Assembly (NCBI GenBank): GCA_021409285.1
Contig: JAGFND010000006.1
Span: 1-41,104, forward strand
Source: Candidatus Methanoperedens sp.
Lineage (GTDB): Archaea > Halobacteriota > Methanosarcinia > Methanosarcinales > Methanoperedenaceae
Direction: 5' to 3'
DNA length: 41,104 nt
The notes under the pieces are model-generated. The model was not told the DNA's origin. It worked only from the letters and a program-made list of their open reading frames with translations, and made no database searches. Both the position numbers and the translations under genes were made by a program. Below are positions 27,626-36,025 of this stretch, one piece after another. The stretch's first letter is position 1. Each line of letters opens with the position of its first letter.

Positions 27626-27636
27626 ATATAAATAAT
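27626..27636 (-). promoter_or_regulatory. TATA-like box for the S-layer gene
   Basis: Minus-strand TATTTATATTA lies about 115 bp before the ATG at 27512. A transcription start near 27605 would give a leader of about 90 nt, unlike the short leaders of most genes here. Long leaders are not unexpected for highly expressed surface proteins. Confidence 0.4.
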
Positions 27637-27704
27637 TTCTGTGACAAAATCCAACCTGCAGCAGTTTATACTATATAAATGAAAAAAGATCAATGGGAGG
27701 ATTC

Positions 27705-27995
27705 TCAGCTCCCGGCGAGCAACTTCTCAAGCATCTCAAACCTGCTTACTGCAAGTTCTTTACTCGCAATTCGCCTGATAATAGCGCGCCCTGTATCGAA
27801 AACAATGATCTTCTCAACAGGAGAGTTTGAAAGTATCAGCATTTCGTTGTCAGGCGTGGCCTGGATATTTTCAAAGTGGTTTTTCAATTCCGCAAGCGCT
27901 TCAGAAGTTATCTTTATTTTTCCAAGTTCAGCCTCTCCGCTGAACAGCTCCTCGTCGGTTTTTGTAAAACAAGGCTCAATAGTGATTATTTTCAT
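27705..27995 (-). CDS. Small unknown protein co-directional with coaBC (96 aa)
   Basis: The 96-aa product begins MKIITIEPCFTKTDEELF and contains SPVEKIIVFDTGRAIIRRIASKELAVSRFEMLEKLL, a helix-rich C-terminus. It starts 3 bp after the coaBC stop on the same strand, so is likely in its operon. I recognise no family and no catalytic motif. Confidence 0.7.
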   Translation of the reverse strand: MKIITIEPCFTKTDEELFSGEAELGKIKITSEALAELKNHFENIQATPDNEMLILSNSPVEKIIVFDTGRAIIRRIASKELAVSRFEMLEKLLAGS

Positions 27996-27998
27996 TTT

Positions 27999-29180
27999 TT
28001 ACCGGAAAATTTTCTCAACCTTATCCATTATTTTGATCGCAATCAGGCGTTTTGGACCGCATATATGCTTCACTTCCTCATCGATAATATAAACATCGTT
28101 ATCCTCTGTACCCATTCCACCTTTAGAAACATCATTGGCCACGACCATGGCAAGATCCGATGCGTCCTTTGAATACTGAGCGCGTTTAATCAATTCATCT
28201 TCCGGGATTCCGGTCTCGGCTTTGAATCCGATTATCCTGAGTTCCGGATATTTAAAATGCGCCAGTTTGATGAGCTTTGGCGCAGGTTCCAGGGTCAGCG
28301 TGACAGCTCTATCTGACCTTATCTTGCTCTTTGCCTGTGTGATCGTAAAATCCGATATTGCTGCAGCGCTTATCAGGAGATCATACACATTTCCAAGTTC
28401 TTCGATCACGGTCTCAGTCATATCCCGGGCGCTTTCCACATAGAATTCGCATATCCCCTGTATGCCAGTGCGGCCCCTGTGGACTAAAGTGACGTCAGCG
28501 CCCCTCCTGAATGCTTCCAGTGCAAGCTCGACTCCGGTTTTCCCGGAAGCACGGTTGGTAAGTATCCTGATAGGATCCAGTGCCTCGGCGGTCGCGCCTC
28601 CGGTTATGAGGATGCGTTTTCCTGAAAGCGTTTTTTTCCCGAGTGCCCTTTCCACTCTGAGGAGTATATCATTCTTACCTGCGATCTTTGCCGCTCCTTC
28701 CTCAATGACCGGATCTACGAACTCAACACCAAGTTCATTTAGTTTTCCAATATTCTCTATGACCATCGGGTTATTGTACATCGATTCATGCATAGCAGGA
28801 ACGATCATTACAGGTATGGTTGAACTGAAGGCGGTTGACGCAAATGTGGTAACAGTGGTATCATCGATCCCGTGTGCGATCTTCCCGATCGTGTTTGCAG
28901 AACATGGCGCTATTAGAAGGATAGAAGCTTTCCCTTTAATCCCGCAGAATTCCACATGCTCGACATTCCCTGTGATCTCAGTAATTACGCGGTTCCCTGT
29001 AGCATACAGCATCGCTTCAGGATGAATGATCTTTGAAGCCGCATGCGTCATCACTGCATGCACACATGCGCCGTGCCTTCTCAATTCTCGCGCAAGTTCA
29101 ATGCACCTGACAGCGGCGATGCTTCCTGTAATACCCAGGACGATGGTTTTTCCCTTAAGGGATTGAATATCGGGATTCAT
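27999..29180 (-). CDS. coaBC: Bifunctional phosphopantothenoylcysteine decarboxylase/phosphopantothenate-cysteine ligase
   Basis: The protein of about 393 aa makes 4'-phosphopantetheine for coenzyme A. The N-terminal CoaC flavoprotein domain (about 1-185) has the GITGSIAA start, active-site His in NVEHVEF, and PAMHESMYNNP (the PXMNXXMW-like motif in variant form). The CoaB domain (about 190-393) has ITGGATAEALDPIRILTNRASGKTG, SAAISDF and FKAET. The start at 29180 (ATG) is preferred to an in-frame GTG one codon upstream; no RBS is clear. The small partner at 27705-27995 follows. Confidence 0.95.
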   Translation of the reverse strand: MNPDIQSLKGKTIVLGITGSIAAVRCIELARELRRHGACVHAVMTHAASKIIHPEAMLYATGNRVITEITGNVEHVEFCGIKGKASILLIAPCSANTIGKIAHGIDDTTVTTFASTAFSSTIPVMIVPAMHESMYNNPMVIENIGKLNELGVEFVDPVIEEGAAKIAGKNDILLRVERALGKKTLSGKRILITGGATAEALDPIRILTNRASGKTGVELALEAFRRGADVTLVHRGRTGIQGICEFYVESARDMTETVIEELGNVYDLLISAAAISDFTITQAKSKIRSDRAVTLTLEPAPKLIKLAHFKYPELRIIGFKAETGIPEDELIKRAQYSKDASDLAMVVANDVSKGGMGTEDNDVYIIDEEVKHICGPKRLIAIKIMDKVEKIFR

Positions 29181-29229
29181 CACTTAATTTACAGTGTAAA
29201 AAGATATGAATGTTTTGATTAAAATCCTT

Positions 29230-29364
29230 CTATTCTTTCGGGAACTCATGTCCGCAGTTAGGGCATAATATCATATGGCATTTCATAAAACGAGGGCACA
29301 TTCTACATCCCTCGTTCTTTTCTTTATTGAATTTTGCTCCGCAAAGAGGGCATTGTGTTTTCAT
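29230..29364 (-). CDS. Cys-rich zinc-ribbon miniprotein downstream of feoB (44 aa)
   Basis: The 44-aa product starts MKTQCPLCGAKFNK and ends CPNCGHEFPKE. Its seven Cys are arranged as CPLC, CRMC, a single C and CPNC, with additional His residues, so it can bind one or two metal sites. Its ATG overlaps the feoB stop by 4 bp (ATGA), showing translational coupling. In bacteria, small FeoC proteins with Cys residues are coupled to FeoB. This protein is not recognisably FeoC, but position and composition suggest a similar accessory role. This is inference. Confidence 0.75.
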   Translation of the reverse strand: MKTQCPLCGAKFNKEKNEGCRMCPRFMKCHMILCPNCGHEFPKE

Positions 29365-31364
29365 AATAGATGGAAGTATCCTATTATATGAGAAGCCAGT
29401 CCCCCGATAATTATCGCCAGCGTGATCGTAAATGCCATTATCCCTCCTGCCCGTCCCCAGCCAAGCTCGCGCCCAAGGACTGCTATCGTAGCCACACACG
29501 GGATATAGATCGTATTAACAAGAGCGTAGACGAAAAGCTGGGCAGGGCTCATGAAAAGAAGCAGGTTTCTTGCACCGCCACCGTATTGGACGATAGCAAG
29601 AGTAACAAGCAGCTGCAATGCGAGTTCCTTACGAAGGATCGCAAATATCAGGGTAAGACCTGCAACTGCAGGAAGACCAAGCCATCCTTCAACAACAGGC
29701 GATAAAGGTGCTGCGAGTTTCCAGAGATATCCTGTCTCATAAAGTCCGCCAAGCACCAGTGAACCAACAACCACTATTGGAAAAGCAACAAAAATGAAAT
29801 CCTTGAATCTTTGCCATGTTTTCTTGAATATATTTGACAGGATGGGTGCCCTGAACGGGAACATCTCCATGACTAGACCTGTTGAGCTTCCGGGCATGAC
29901 CCTGTTAAGCCCGATACCCACAAGGAACACAAGAGCAAGTACAATAATATAGATAGCGATAGCAGGTTTCCATCCAACGAACAATGAGACTGCTCCGAGA
30001 ATTACGGCAGTTCTTGCGCTGCATGGGATAAGTGTGATAAGAGTGCTTGCTATAACTCTCTCACGCATAGTAGTGAGCACTCGTGTCCCAATGATAGCTG
30101 GAACATTGCATCCCGCCCCGGCTACAAGTGGAATTATTGCGCGCCCGTGAAGACCGAATTTATGCATCAGCCTGTCAGTGAGGAACGCTACAGAGTTCAG
30201 ATATCCTGTATCTTCAAGAAAAGCAAGCAGAAAATAGAACGTCAGTACATAAGGGATCCCAACAGCAAGAGCAGCAAGTATCCCTGCGTCAAAGCCCCAA
30301 ACAAAAGTTTTCCCCAGATGCCCGCTGCCAAAAATAGAGAATACCGCACTATCGATAACGGGAGAGACAAATGTTGCCCAGAGATCACTGAAAGCGGATG
30401 AAAGAAAATTACCGCCAAAAAAAAGAAAAGCAAAAATAACTCCAATAATTATTATTAGAAGTGGTATTCCGGTAAATGGGGACGTAGTATATGCCCATAT
30501 TTTGTCAGAACCGATGGATTTCACGTCGCTCTGTACCTGTGAGGCTATGGAACCAGCCAGGCCGTGCCTTTCTCTGGAAATCCTGAGCTGCGTCTTCTCA
30601 CCATGATTCCTTTCTATCTCAGCACTTATTTTTTTCACATCATCAAGGATTAAATTTCCATTAACATGCTTTCTCACAAGTTCTATGAATTCCTGATCAT
30701 CTTCAAGAAGAAGTATTGCCAGTGCTCTATTATTAATGCCAAAATCATAAGGGACAAGCACGTCACGCAATTTTTGTATGCTCGTCTCGATATCGCATCC
30801 GTAGCGTACCTCGTATTTGATCTCAGCTTTTTTCCGTGCAACATTTACTGCTTCCTGTATCAGTTCATCAAGACCTCTACCGGTTGTGGCAATAGTTTTC
30901 ACTACAGGAACACCAAGGAGCGCGGATAATTCCTTCGTATTGATCATAATATTTCTTTTTTCAGCCTCATCGATAAGGTTCAATGCGATAACAATGGGAA
31001 TGCCAAGGTCAATGAACTGAAGCGTCATGAAAAGATTCCTGGCAAGGTTCGTGGCATCAAGGATCATTATCGCAGCATCTGGATCACTGTCAAGAACTCC
31101 TCTGCGGGCAACCCACTGGTCTTCAGAAACAGCCCCAAGAGCATAGCTTCCGGGTAGATCAATGATACCTATCCTCAGATCTTTAAAATTTGTTGCTGCA
31201 ATATTTAGTTCAACTGTTTTTCCTGGATAATTAGCTGTCACGACACCCATTCCGGTCAGCCGGTTAAATATGCTGGATTTTCCTACATTTGGATTTCCGG
31301 CAAGCACAAAAGTGAGATCGGTTTTTCCTTTGAGGTTCTTGAGTGCTCCGTGGCATGAAAGCAT
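29361..31364 (-). CDS. feoB: Ferrous iron transport protein B (GTPase-permease)
   Basis: The 667-aa protein has an N-terminal G-protein domain: G1 GNPNVGKSS (about residues 23-31), G2 NYPGKTVE, G3 DLPGSY, and G4 NLID. The multispan membrane permease follows, with the conserved GxGCNVPAI region and C-terminal core. It imports Fe2+ across the cytoplasmic membrane. The ATG at 31364 has GGTGA 4 nt upstream; an adjacent ATG at 31367 is the alternative. It overlaps the dtxR stop by 1 bp and the miniprotein by 4 bp. Confidence 0.96.
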   Translation of the reverse strand: MLSCHGALKNLKGKTDLTFVLAGNPNVGKSSIFNRLTGMGVVTANYPGKTVELNIAATNFKDLRIGIIDLPGSYALGAVSEDQWVARRGVLDSDPDAAIMILDATNLARNLFMTLQFIDLGIPIVIALNLIDEAEKRNIMINTKELSALLGVPVVKTIATTGRGLDELIQEAVNVARKKAEIKYEVRYGCDIETSIQKLRDVLVPYDFGINNRALAILLLEDDQEFIELVRKHVNGNLILDDVKKISAEIERNHGEKTQLRISRERHGLAGSIASQVQSDVKSIGSDKIWAYTTSPFTGIPLLIIIIGVIFAFLFFGGNFLSSAFSDLWATFVSPVIDSAVFSIFGSGHLGKTFVWGFDAGILAALAVGIPYVLTFYFLLAFLEDTGYLNSVAFLTDRLMHKFGLHGRAIIPLVAGAGCNVPAIIGTRVLTTMRERVIASTLITLIPCSARTAVILGAVSLFVGWKPAIAIYIIVLALVFLVGIGLNRVMPGSSTGLVMEMFPFRAPILSNIFKKTWQRFKDFIFVAFPIVVVGSLVLGGLYETGYLWKLAAPLSPVVEGWLGLPAVAGLTLIFAILRKELALQLLVTLAIVQYGGGARNLLLFMSPAQLFVYALVNTIYIPCVATIAVLGRELGWGRAGGIMAFTITLAIIIGGLASHIIGYFHLL

Positions 31365-32014
31365 CATTTCACCTTGATCTTTGATGCAACCTCTCTTCCA
31401 AGTGCATAACGTGAGCCTGAAACGCATACAATTAGAGGGCCGCCAAAAGGAGCCACTTCCTCAACCCTGACGCAAACATCAGGCATCAATCCAAGGGTAG
31501 CAAGATATTGAAGCATTTTAGGGTCTTCTTCAAACACGCTAACTATGATCCCTTTTTGGGCTGCTTTTAATTCGGAGAGCGGTCTTACTTTCTCGGTGAT
31601 GAGCACTCCATCCTTATCAGGGATGGGATGACCATGAGGGCAGGTCTTTGGGTTCCCAAGACTTTCAGAAATACGTTCCTCCATTTCAGGGCTTATCGCA
31701 TGCTCAAGCCTGCAGGCCTCTTCATGCACCTCGTCCCATTTGAAGCCCAGAATATCAGTGAGCAGCCTCTCAGACAACCTGTGCCTCCGGATGACCTTTT
31801 TGGCAATTGTTTTTCCATGTTCGGTCAGACATATTCCTTTTTCAGAGTGGCTTATAAGGTCTTTGCCAGCGAGTTTTCGTATCATCTCGGAAACTGATGG
31901 CGGAGATAGTTTCAGATGCTCAGCAAGACGCGAAGTGCTGACAGGATGTTTTTCCTGCTGGAGTTTATATATCGATTCAAGGTATTCTTCGATCCTTGGG
32001 GTATCAGCTTCCAT
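31364..32014 (-). CDS. DtxR-family metal-dependent repressor with C-terminal FeoA domain
   Basis: The 216-aa protein has a winged HTH (about 1-65: RIEEYLESIYKL, STSRLAEHLKLSPPSVSEMIRKL), a dimerisation domain with metal-binding candidates (about 70-140: HRLSERLLTD, HEEACRLEHAIS, HPIPD) and a C-terminal FeoA/SH3 domain (about 145-216: PLSELKAAQKGIIVSVFEED, LATLGLMPDVCVRV, PFGGPLIVCVSGSRYALG). The family represses iron or manganese uptake when metal is bound. It sits inside the iron operon, and a palindrome fits its operator. The SD GAGGTAA overlaps the FTR1 stop. Confidence 0.95.
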   Translation of the reverse strand: MEADTPRIEEYLESIYKLQQEKHPVSTSRLAEHLKLSPPSVSEMIRKLAGKDLISHSEKGICLTEHGKTIAKKVIRRHRLSERLLTDILGFKWDEVHEEACRLEHAISPEMEERISESLGNPKTCPHGHPIPDKDGVLITEKVRPLSELKAAQKGIIVSVFEEDPKMLQYLATLGLMPDVCVRVEEVAPFGGPLIVCVSGSRYALGREVASKIKVK

Positions 32015-32017
32015 GTT

Positions 32018-32845
32018 TTACCTCTTCCTGTATGAATTGTACAAAAAAATCCCTGTAATTATCCAGTATCCGGAATATGCAATGACCTCTGTCAGTGAGG
32101 GAGCGCCGCTGTAACCGATAAGTGATTTGAGACTGCTTCCTATCAGACCGTTCTCATGAAGCAATGGATATGTTCCATCAGGATTCTGTGGCGGATTCAG
32201 ATCCCACACATGCTCTATTACAGGAGGGATGATGCCGGCTTCATTCAGTTCATGAACCGCTGTAGCTGTCAGGCCTGCGGAAAAAAGTATTAAGAATATA
32301 CTGGTTATCCTGAAGAATCTGCTTATATCCAGCCTGTAAATACCTTTGAACATGATATATGACAGGAATACCACAAGCATGAGCCCGGCTGCAAATCCAA
32401 AGAGGGTGTCAAGGGGTGATTGGATAGTCAGTGGTCCAAGGAATAGGACTGTCTCAACTCCTTCCCTGAAGACAGCCACAAATGAAAGGGCTGCTATTCC
32501 CATAAGCTGTCCTTTTGAAATTAAAATCTCGATCTGTTCCTGCACTTCGCCTCTGATCTCTTTTGAATTCCGCGCCATCCAGAAGATCATATAAGTAAGA
32601 ACAATGGCAGCGGTGAGTGCTGAAATGCCCTCGAACAACTGTTCCGATGTTCCTTTCAGGTCTCCATATACTGTTTTAAAAACAAAAGCAACTGCTATAC
32701 TGCCGATTATCCCCCCGATTATCCCGATATTGATGTAGCGATTCAGGTCTTTGCGTCCTATTCTTGCAACATACGCTGCGATTATTCCTATGATCAGGGC
32801 AGTTTCAAGTGCTTCCCTGAATGTTATTAATAAGCTTGCTAACAT
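32018..32845 (-). CDS. FTR1-family high-affinity iron permease
   Basis: The 275-aa protein has about seven membrane segments and two REXXE iron-binding motifs, REALE (residues 10-14) and REGVE (127-131), the diagnostic feature of FTR1-type Fe3+ permeases. In yeast FTR1 works with a multicopper oxidase; none is visible here. It begins the operon, followed by dtxR (3 bp), feoB and the Cys-rich miniprotein. An unusually strong RBS, GAGGATG, precedes the ATG. Confidence 0.94.
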   Translation of the reverse strand: MLASLLITFREALETALIIGIIAAYVARIGRKDLNRYINIGIIGGIIGSIAVAFVFKTVYGDLKGTSEQLFEGISALTAAIVLTYMIFWMARNSKEIRGEVQEQIEILISKGQLMGIAALSFVAVFREGVETVLFLGPLTIQSPLDTLFGFAAGLMLVVFLSYIMFKGIYRLDISRFFRITSIFLILFSAGLTATAVHELNEAGIIPPVIEHVWDLNPPQNPDGTYPLLHENGLIGSSLKSLIGYSGAPSLTEVIAYSGYWIITGIFLYNSYRKR

Positions 32846-32861
32846 TATTCATCCTCATTTA

Positions 32862-32875
32862 TTAGGCATGCCTAA
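32862..32875. promoter_or_regulatory. Perfect 14-bp palindromic operator (DtxR-type) for the iron operon
   Basis: TTAGGCATGCCTAA is a perfect palindrome 17-30 bp upstream of the FTR1 ATG. It resembles DtxR/IdeR-type boxes (TTAGGNNNNCCTAA half-site spacing). The TATA box at 32895-32900 (minus) would place transcription start inside it, so bound repressor should block initiation. The cognate regulator is likely the DtxR in this operon, by position. Confidence 0.8.
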
Positions 32876-32894
32876 CAACATAGTTTTGTATCCC

Positions 32895-32900
32895 TATAAA
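32895..32900 (-). promoter_or_regulatory. TATA box of the iron operon
   Basis: Minus-strand TTTATA, within the BRE-like context CCTTTATAGGG, lies about 50 bp before the ATG and about 20-30 bp before the palindromic operator. Confidence 0.65.
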
Positions 32901-33020
32901 GGTTTCGAAAACTGATGAAAACGAAGCGATTATAGTAATCAGGCCTTCACGATCTTTACGTCCAAAAAATGCACAAATGTTTAAATACCATCAATTATAT
33001 TTTAATCCCAGAGGGATATT

Positions 33021-33419
33021 ATCGATCTAAAATCCAATGATTTTGTCAAAGTACTTGCTATAGTGGCAGGTATGGCTTTTATTATGATATCAGTGGCATA
33101 TGGTATTACTTACATACTTGAGTTCAAACCCCCCTATCCTATCCCTCCATATTATATACTTTTGATTTTCTCGATAGGCTTTGTAATTTTTTCAGTTTTC
33201 TTTGAAAAAGAAAGAGATGCAGTATATCCATGGTCGCTTCTGGGCGGAGCCATTGCCTCAGCTATTTTCACATTTATAATCACTGCCGCCATCGGAGGAA
33301 TAATATACATTTCAATAAAAGGCTTCACAGGACTTGGCACCGATACACTGGTATATGCCATCTCGATATGCATCATTCTTAGCATGATACTATTCAATCT
33401 GGCAAGGAACAAACTCTAA
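33021..33419 (+). CDS. Small membrane protein of unknown function with non-canonical start
   Basis: The product (about 132 aa from the ATC at 33021, 118 aa from the GTG at 33063) has four predicted membrane helices, including AFIMISVAYGITYILEF and SLLGGAIASAIFTFIITAA. No ATG/GTG/TTG lies near the Shine-Dalgarno AGAGGG (33010-33015). The reading frame stays open upstream to a TAA at 33003, and ATT (33018) or ATC (33021) are the only properly spaced codons. A TATA-like TTTAAATAC (about 32980-32988) is upstream. The function is unknown; it converges with the PflX-like gene with a 4-bp overlap. Confidence 0.7.
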   Translation: MDLKSNDFVKVLAIVAGMAFIMISVAYGITYILEFKPPYPIPPYYILLIFSIGFVIFSVFFEKERDAVYPWSLLGGAIASAIFTFIITAAIGGIIYISIKGFTGLGTDTLVYAISICIILSMILFNLARNKL

Positions 33420-34450
33420 ATGAGAACGTCCTCAAGCCCCGATTTTTTTATGATCTCAAGAGCCTTCTGGATCTCATCGGGGGTGAGGATCCGGTTTATC
33501 TCCGGAAACTCAGAAACCCGGTATTCGGGACGGTACTGGAACATCAGGTTGAACCTGATCTTCGGGATATTCTCCAATACCCACTCAACGATTGGTCTTG
33601 TACAGCATTCAAGATGCCCCGGAAGCACAAGCTGCCTCAGAAGTATTTCACCGCCTGTATAGGCGATCTTGAAATTCCTCGTTACATTTCTCATATAATC
33701 AGGGATTCTTGAATATTTCTTTGCACAACCATCATTGCCATATCTGAAATCCCCGAGATATACATCGACTGCACCTTCAAGCAGTTTTGCAACTTCTTCA
33801 GAATAATACATATTAGTATTCCATACCACCGGGATATTGACTTTCAGGGCATTCAATATTTTAAGAATCATATGTGTGTGAGGCGTCGGGGTCACAAAAT
33901 TCACATTCTTTGAACCATATGCGCGCCGCACGGAGATAGCATGTGCAAGTTCCTTCGGAAGTATTGGAATGCCGCGCTGTGGAGCTGTCGAGATATCCCA
34001 GTTCTGGCAATAGATACATGAAAAATTACATCCCGTCAAAAATATCGTATGCGATGGCACGAGTTCAGGCTCTTCACCACGGTGCAGGAACTCAGCGGAA
34101 TATCGGGAGACAGCTTCGCATCCGCAGTATCCCGGTTCTTTCTTTTTGCGGTTCGCCCCGCAACGCCGCTCGCAGAAGTGGCAATTCTCAAGTATCTTAT
34201 TTGCTATCTCGATCTTGAGGTCAAGGAGTGACGATGAAGCACGGGGAAGGAGGTCTTTCATGGATTTTATATTCTCATTCTTCTCGCGGAATGATATCAT
34301 GGCTTTATCGTGCTTTTTCCAGAGTTCGGCAGGTGGTAAGTCTTTTTGAAAATCAACATACACGGATTGGGATATCAGGAACTGTGACGGGAGCCTGTCC
34401 CCGGCCACATCAAAATATCTTGTGAGATAGATCGGTTCGGCAGAATCCAT
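33416..34450 (-). CDS. Radical SAM protein, PflX-like (pyruvate formate-lyase-activating enzyme-like)
   Basis: The 344-aa protein has a Cys-rich N-terminal motif (CHFCERRCGANRKKKEPGYCGC, about residues 92-113) and the radical SAM [4Fe-4S] motif in FLTGCNFSCIYCQNWDIS (CxxxCxxC). This is the PflX group (COG1313), whose physiological substrate is unknown. It starts 10 bp after the upstream Tes gene on the same strand, so the two may be one transcription unit. Confidence 0.88.
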   Translation of the reverse strand: MDSAEPIYLTRYFDVAGDRLPSQFLISQSVYVDFQKDLPPAELWKKHDKAMISFREKNENIKSMKDLLPRASSSLLDLKIEIANKILENCHFCERRCGANRKKKEPGYCGCEAVSRYSAEFLHRGEEPELVPSHTIFLTGCNFSCIYCQNWDISTAPQRGIPILPKELAHAISVRRAYGSKNVNFVTPTPHTHMILKILNALKVNIPVVWNTNMYYSEEVAKLLEGAVDVYLGDFRYGNDGCAKKYSRIPDYMRNVTRNFKIAYTGGEILLRQLVLPGHLECCTRPIVEWVLENIPKIRFNLMFQYRPEYRVSEFPEINRILTPDEIQKALEIIKKSGLEDVLI

Positions 34451-34460
34451 AAATAAAGAA

Positions 34461-35960
34461 TTATGACCTTGCTCTAACTTTTAATAGCGGTATCGAGAAC
34501 TTTGCCTCCACTTCAGCCCTGTGTATCGTATTATACGTACAGAACGGAATGATCCTTCCGTCAGGTGTCGCATAATGGACACCGCATCGCTTGATCCTCT
34601 CAAGGTCAATGTTATACAGGTCCATAAAGTGCATGGCTCCTATGAAAAGCGTATGCCGGTGGAATTCTTTTGTGGCTTCACCTGTTCCTTCTTTAAGAAC
34701 ATTAATGAAAAGCTGCTTCACATCGATAGATTTTGGAGCTTTTGATGTATCGACGAACTTTGGAAGTGCGGAAATAAGATTCCCGATCATTTTTATTTTA
34801 CCAATGCCCAGCGATCTGTCGATCCATTTATTGCCGTTTAAAGCCAGTTCATCGATATGTTCAAGAAGTCCCTCAACATCAATAAAACGAGTTATAGGTA
34901 TCATCCTGTCTTTTTCTATATAGATATATGTCCCTGTTCCGCAGTGTGGATGTACTGTGAATTCCACATTCGGTAGACCTTCCTCCACTGCCACGAAATG
35001 AGATATGGGCACCACGAACGGCACCGGATAGAAGTCATTCCCTGTAATCTCTCCCCCGGTCTGTTCTTCTATCAATTTGAAAAGATAAGGAATAGTTATT
35101 CGTTTTTCAAACCTCTCCTTTTTATTCACACGTCCGGTAAAAGATATTGGCTGGAAATTTATTCCTTTTACTGTATCAACATTTTTCACTGCAAACCTGA
35201 TTATATCCCCCACCTGATAGTCATTTACCCCCTTTGCAAGCGTTGGAACAAGTGACACACTATTTAATCCTGATGCCCGGCAGTTCTCTATCGCCTTGAG
35301 TTTTTGATGGAGCGCACTGTATCCCCGTGTGATCCTGTATGGTTCATCTGTAACTCCATCGAACTGCAAATATATCGTATGAAGGCCAGCAGCATTCAGA
35401 TCCTGGCATAATTTAAGACTCTGTGAAAGTTTTATCCCATTTGTCGCCATCTGGATCTGCGTGAAATTGAAATCTTTTGCCATTTTTACTATCTCAACAA
35501 CATCTTCACGCATTGTCGGTTCACCGCCTGCTAACTGGACAGCAGGACATGGCACAGGTCTTTCATTCCTTAGCATATTCATCATTTCCCGGATCTGCGA
35601 AAGCGAAGGTTCATACAAATAGCCGGAAGTAGATGAATTTGCAAAACATACCGGGCAACTCATATTGCATCTATTCGTAACATCGATATTCGCCAGGATC
35701 GTCGTCGTCTTGTGCGAAGGGCATATCCCGCAGGAAAACGGGCAGTTCCCATCAGATTTGACGTTCGGGTTAGATAGACCGATACCATCATGCCAGAAAC
35801 GGTCAAAACGTTCCCATTGCTTTGCGCTCGACCAGTAAATATCATTAAAATATCCATGTTCGCTGCATGTTTTTTCAAGTATTACCTGCCCATTCCTTTC
35901 AATTATTGTTGCATCAATTACAGCAAGACATTCAGGGCACAACGATTTTGTTGTTCTCAT
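34461..35960 (-). CDS. tes: Tetraether lipid synthase Tes homologue (radical SAM)
   Basis: The 499-aa protein opens SLCPECLAVIDATI and KTCSEHGYFNDIYW and has GNCPFSCGICPSHKTTTILANIDVTNRCNMSCPVCFAN, with the radical SAM CxxxCxxC. The C-terminal KRCGVHYATPDGRIIPFCTYN completes the pattern of Cys ligands. This arrangement is that of Methanocaldococcus MJ0619 and Methanosarcina MA_1486 (Tes), which join two archaeol lipids into membrane-spanning GDGT/tetraether lipids by C-C coupling. The family also contains paralogues of other function, so the substrate remains inferred. The ATG at 35960 follows a GGCGGT-like SD. Confidence 0.83.
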   Translation of the reverse strand: MRTTKSLCPECLAVIDATIIERNGQVILEKTCSEHGYFNDIYWSSAKQWERFDRFWHDGIGLSNPNVKSDGNCPFSCGICPSHKTTTILANIDVTNRCNMSCPVCFANSSTSGYLYEPSLSQIREMMNMLRNERPVPCPAVQLAGGEPTMREDVVEIVKMAKDFNFTQIQMATNGIKLSQSLKLCQDLNAAGLHTIYLQFDGVTDEPYRITRGYSALHQKLKAIENCRASGLNSVSLVPTLAKGVNDYQVGDIIRFAVKNVDTVKGINFQPISFTGRVNKKERFEKRITIPYLFKLIEEQTGGEITGNDFYPVPFVVPISHFVAVEEGLPNVEFTVHPHCGTGTYIYIEKDRMIPITRFIDVEGLLEHIDELALNGNKWIDRSLGIGKIKMIGNLISALPKFVDTSKAPKSIDVKQLFINVLKEGTGEATKEFHRHTLFIGAMHFMDLYNIDLERIKRCGVHYATPDGRIIPFCTYNTIHRAEVEAKFSIPLLKVRARS

Positions 35961-36025
35961 AACTAACCGCCACTTATAATCAATTAATTGTCTTGTTCAT
36001 AGATAAATGTATAGATAAGTATATC

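Noticed and set aside
27666-27676. Second TATA-like sequence ATTTATATAG upstream of the S-layer gene
   Set aside because: It is more distant than the box at 27626-27636 and close to the neighbouring gene's end. I could not choose firmly and list only the nearer one.
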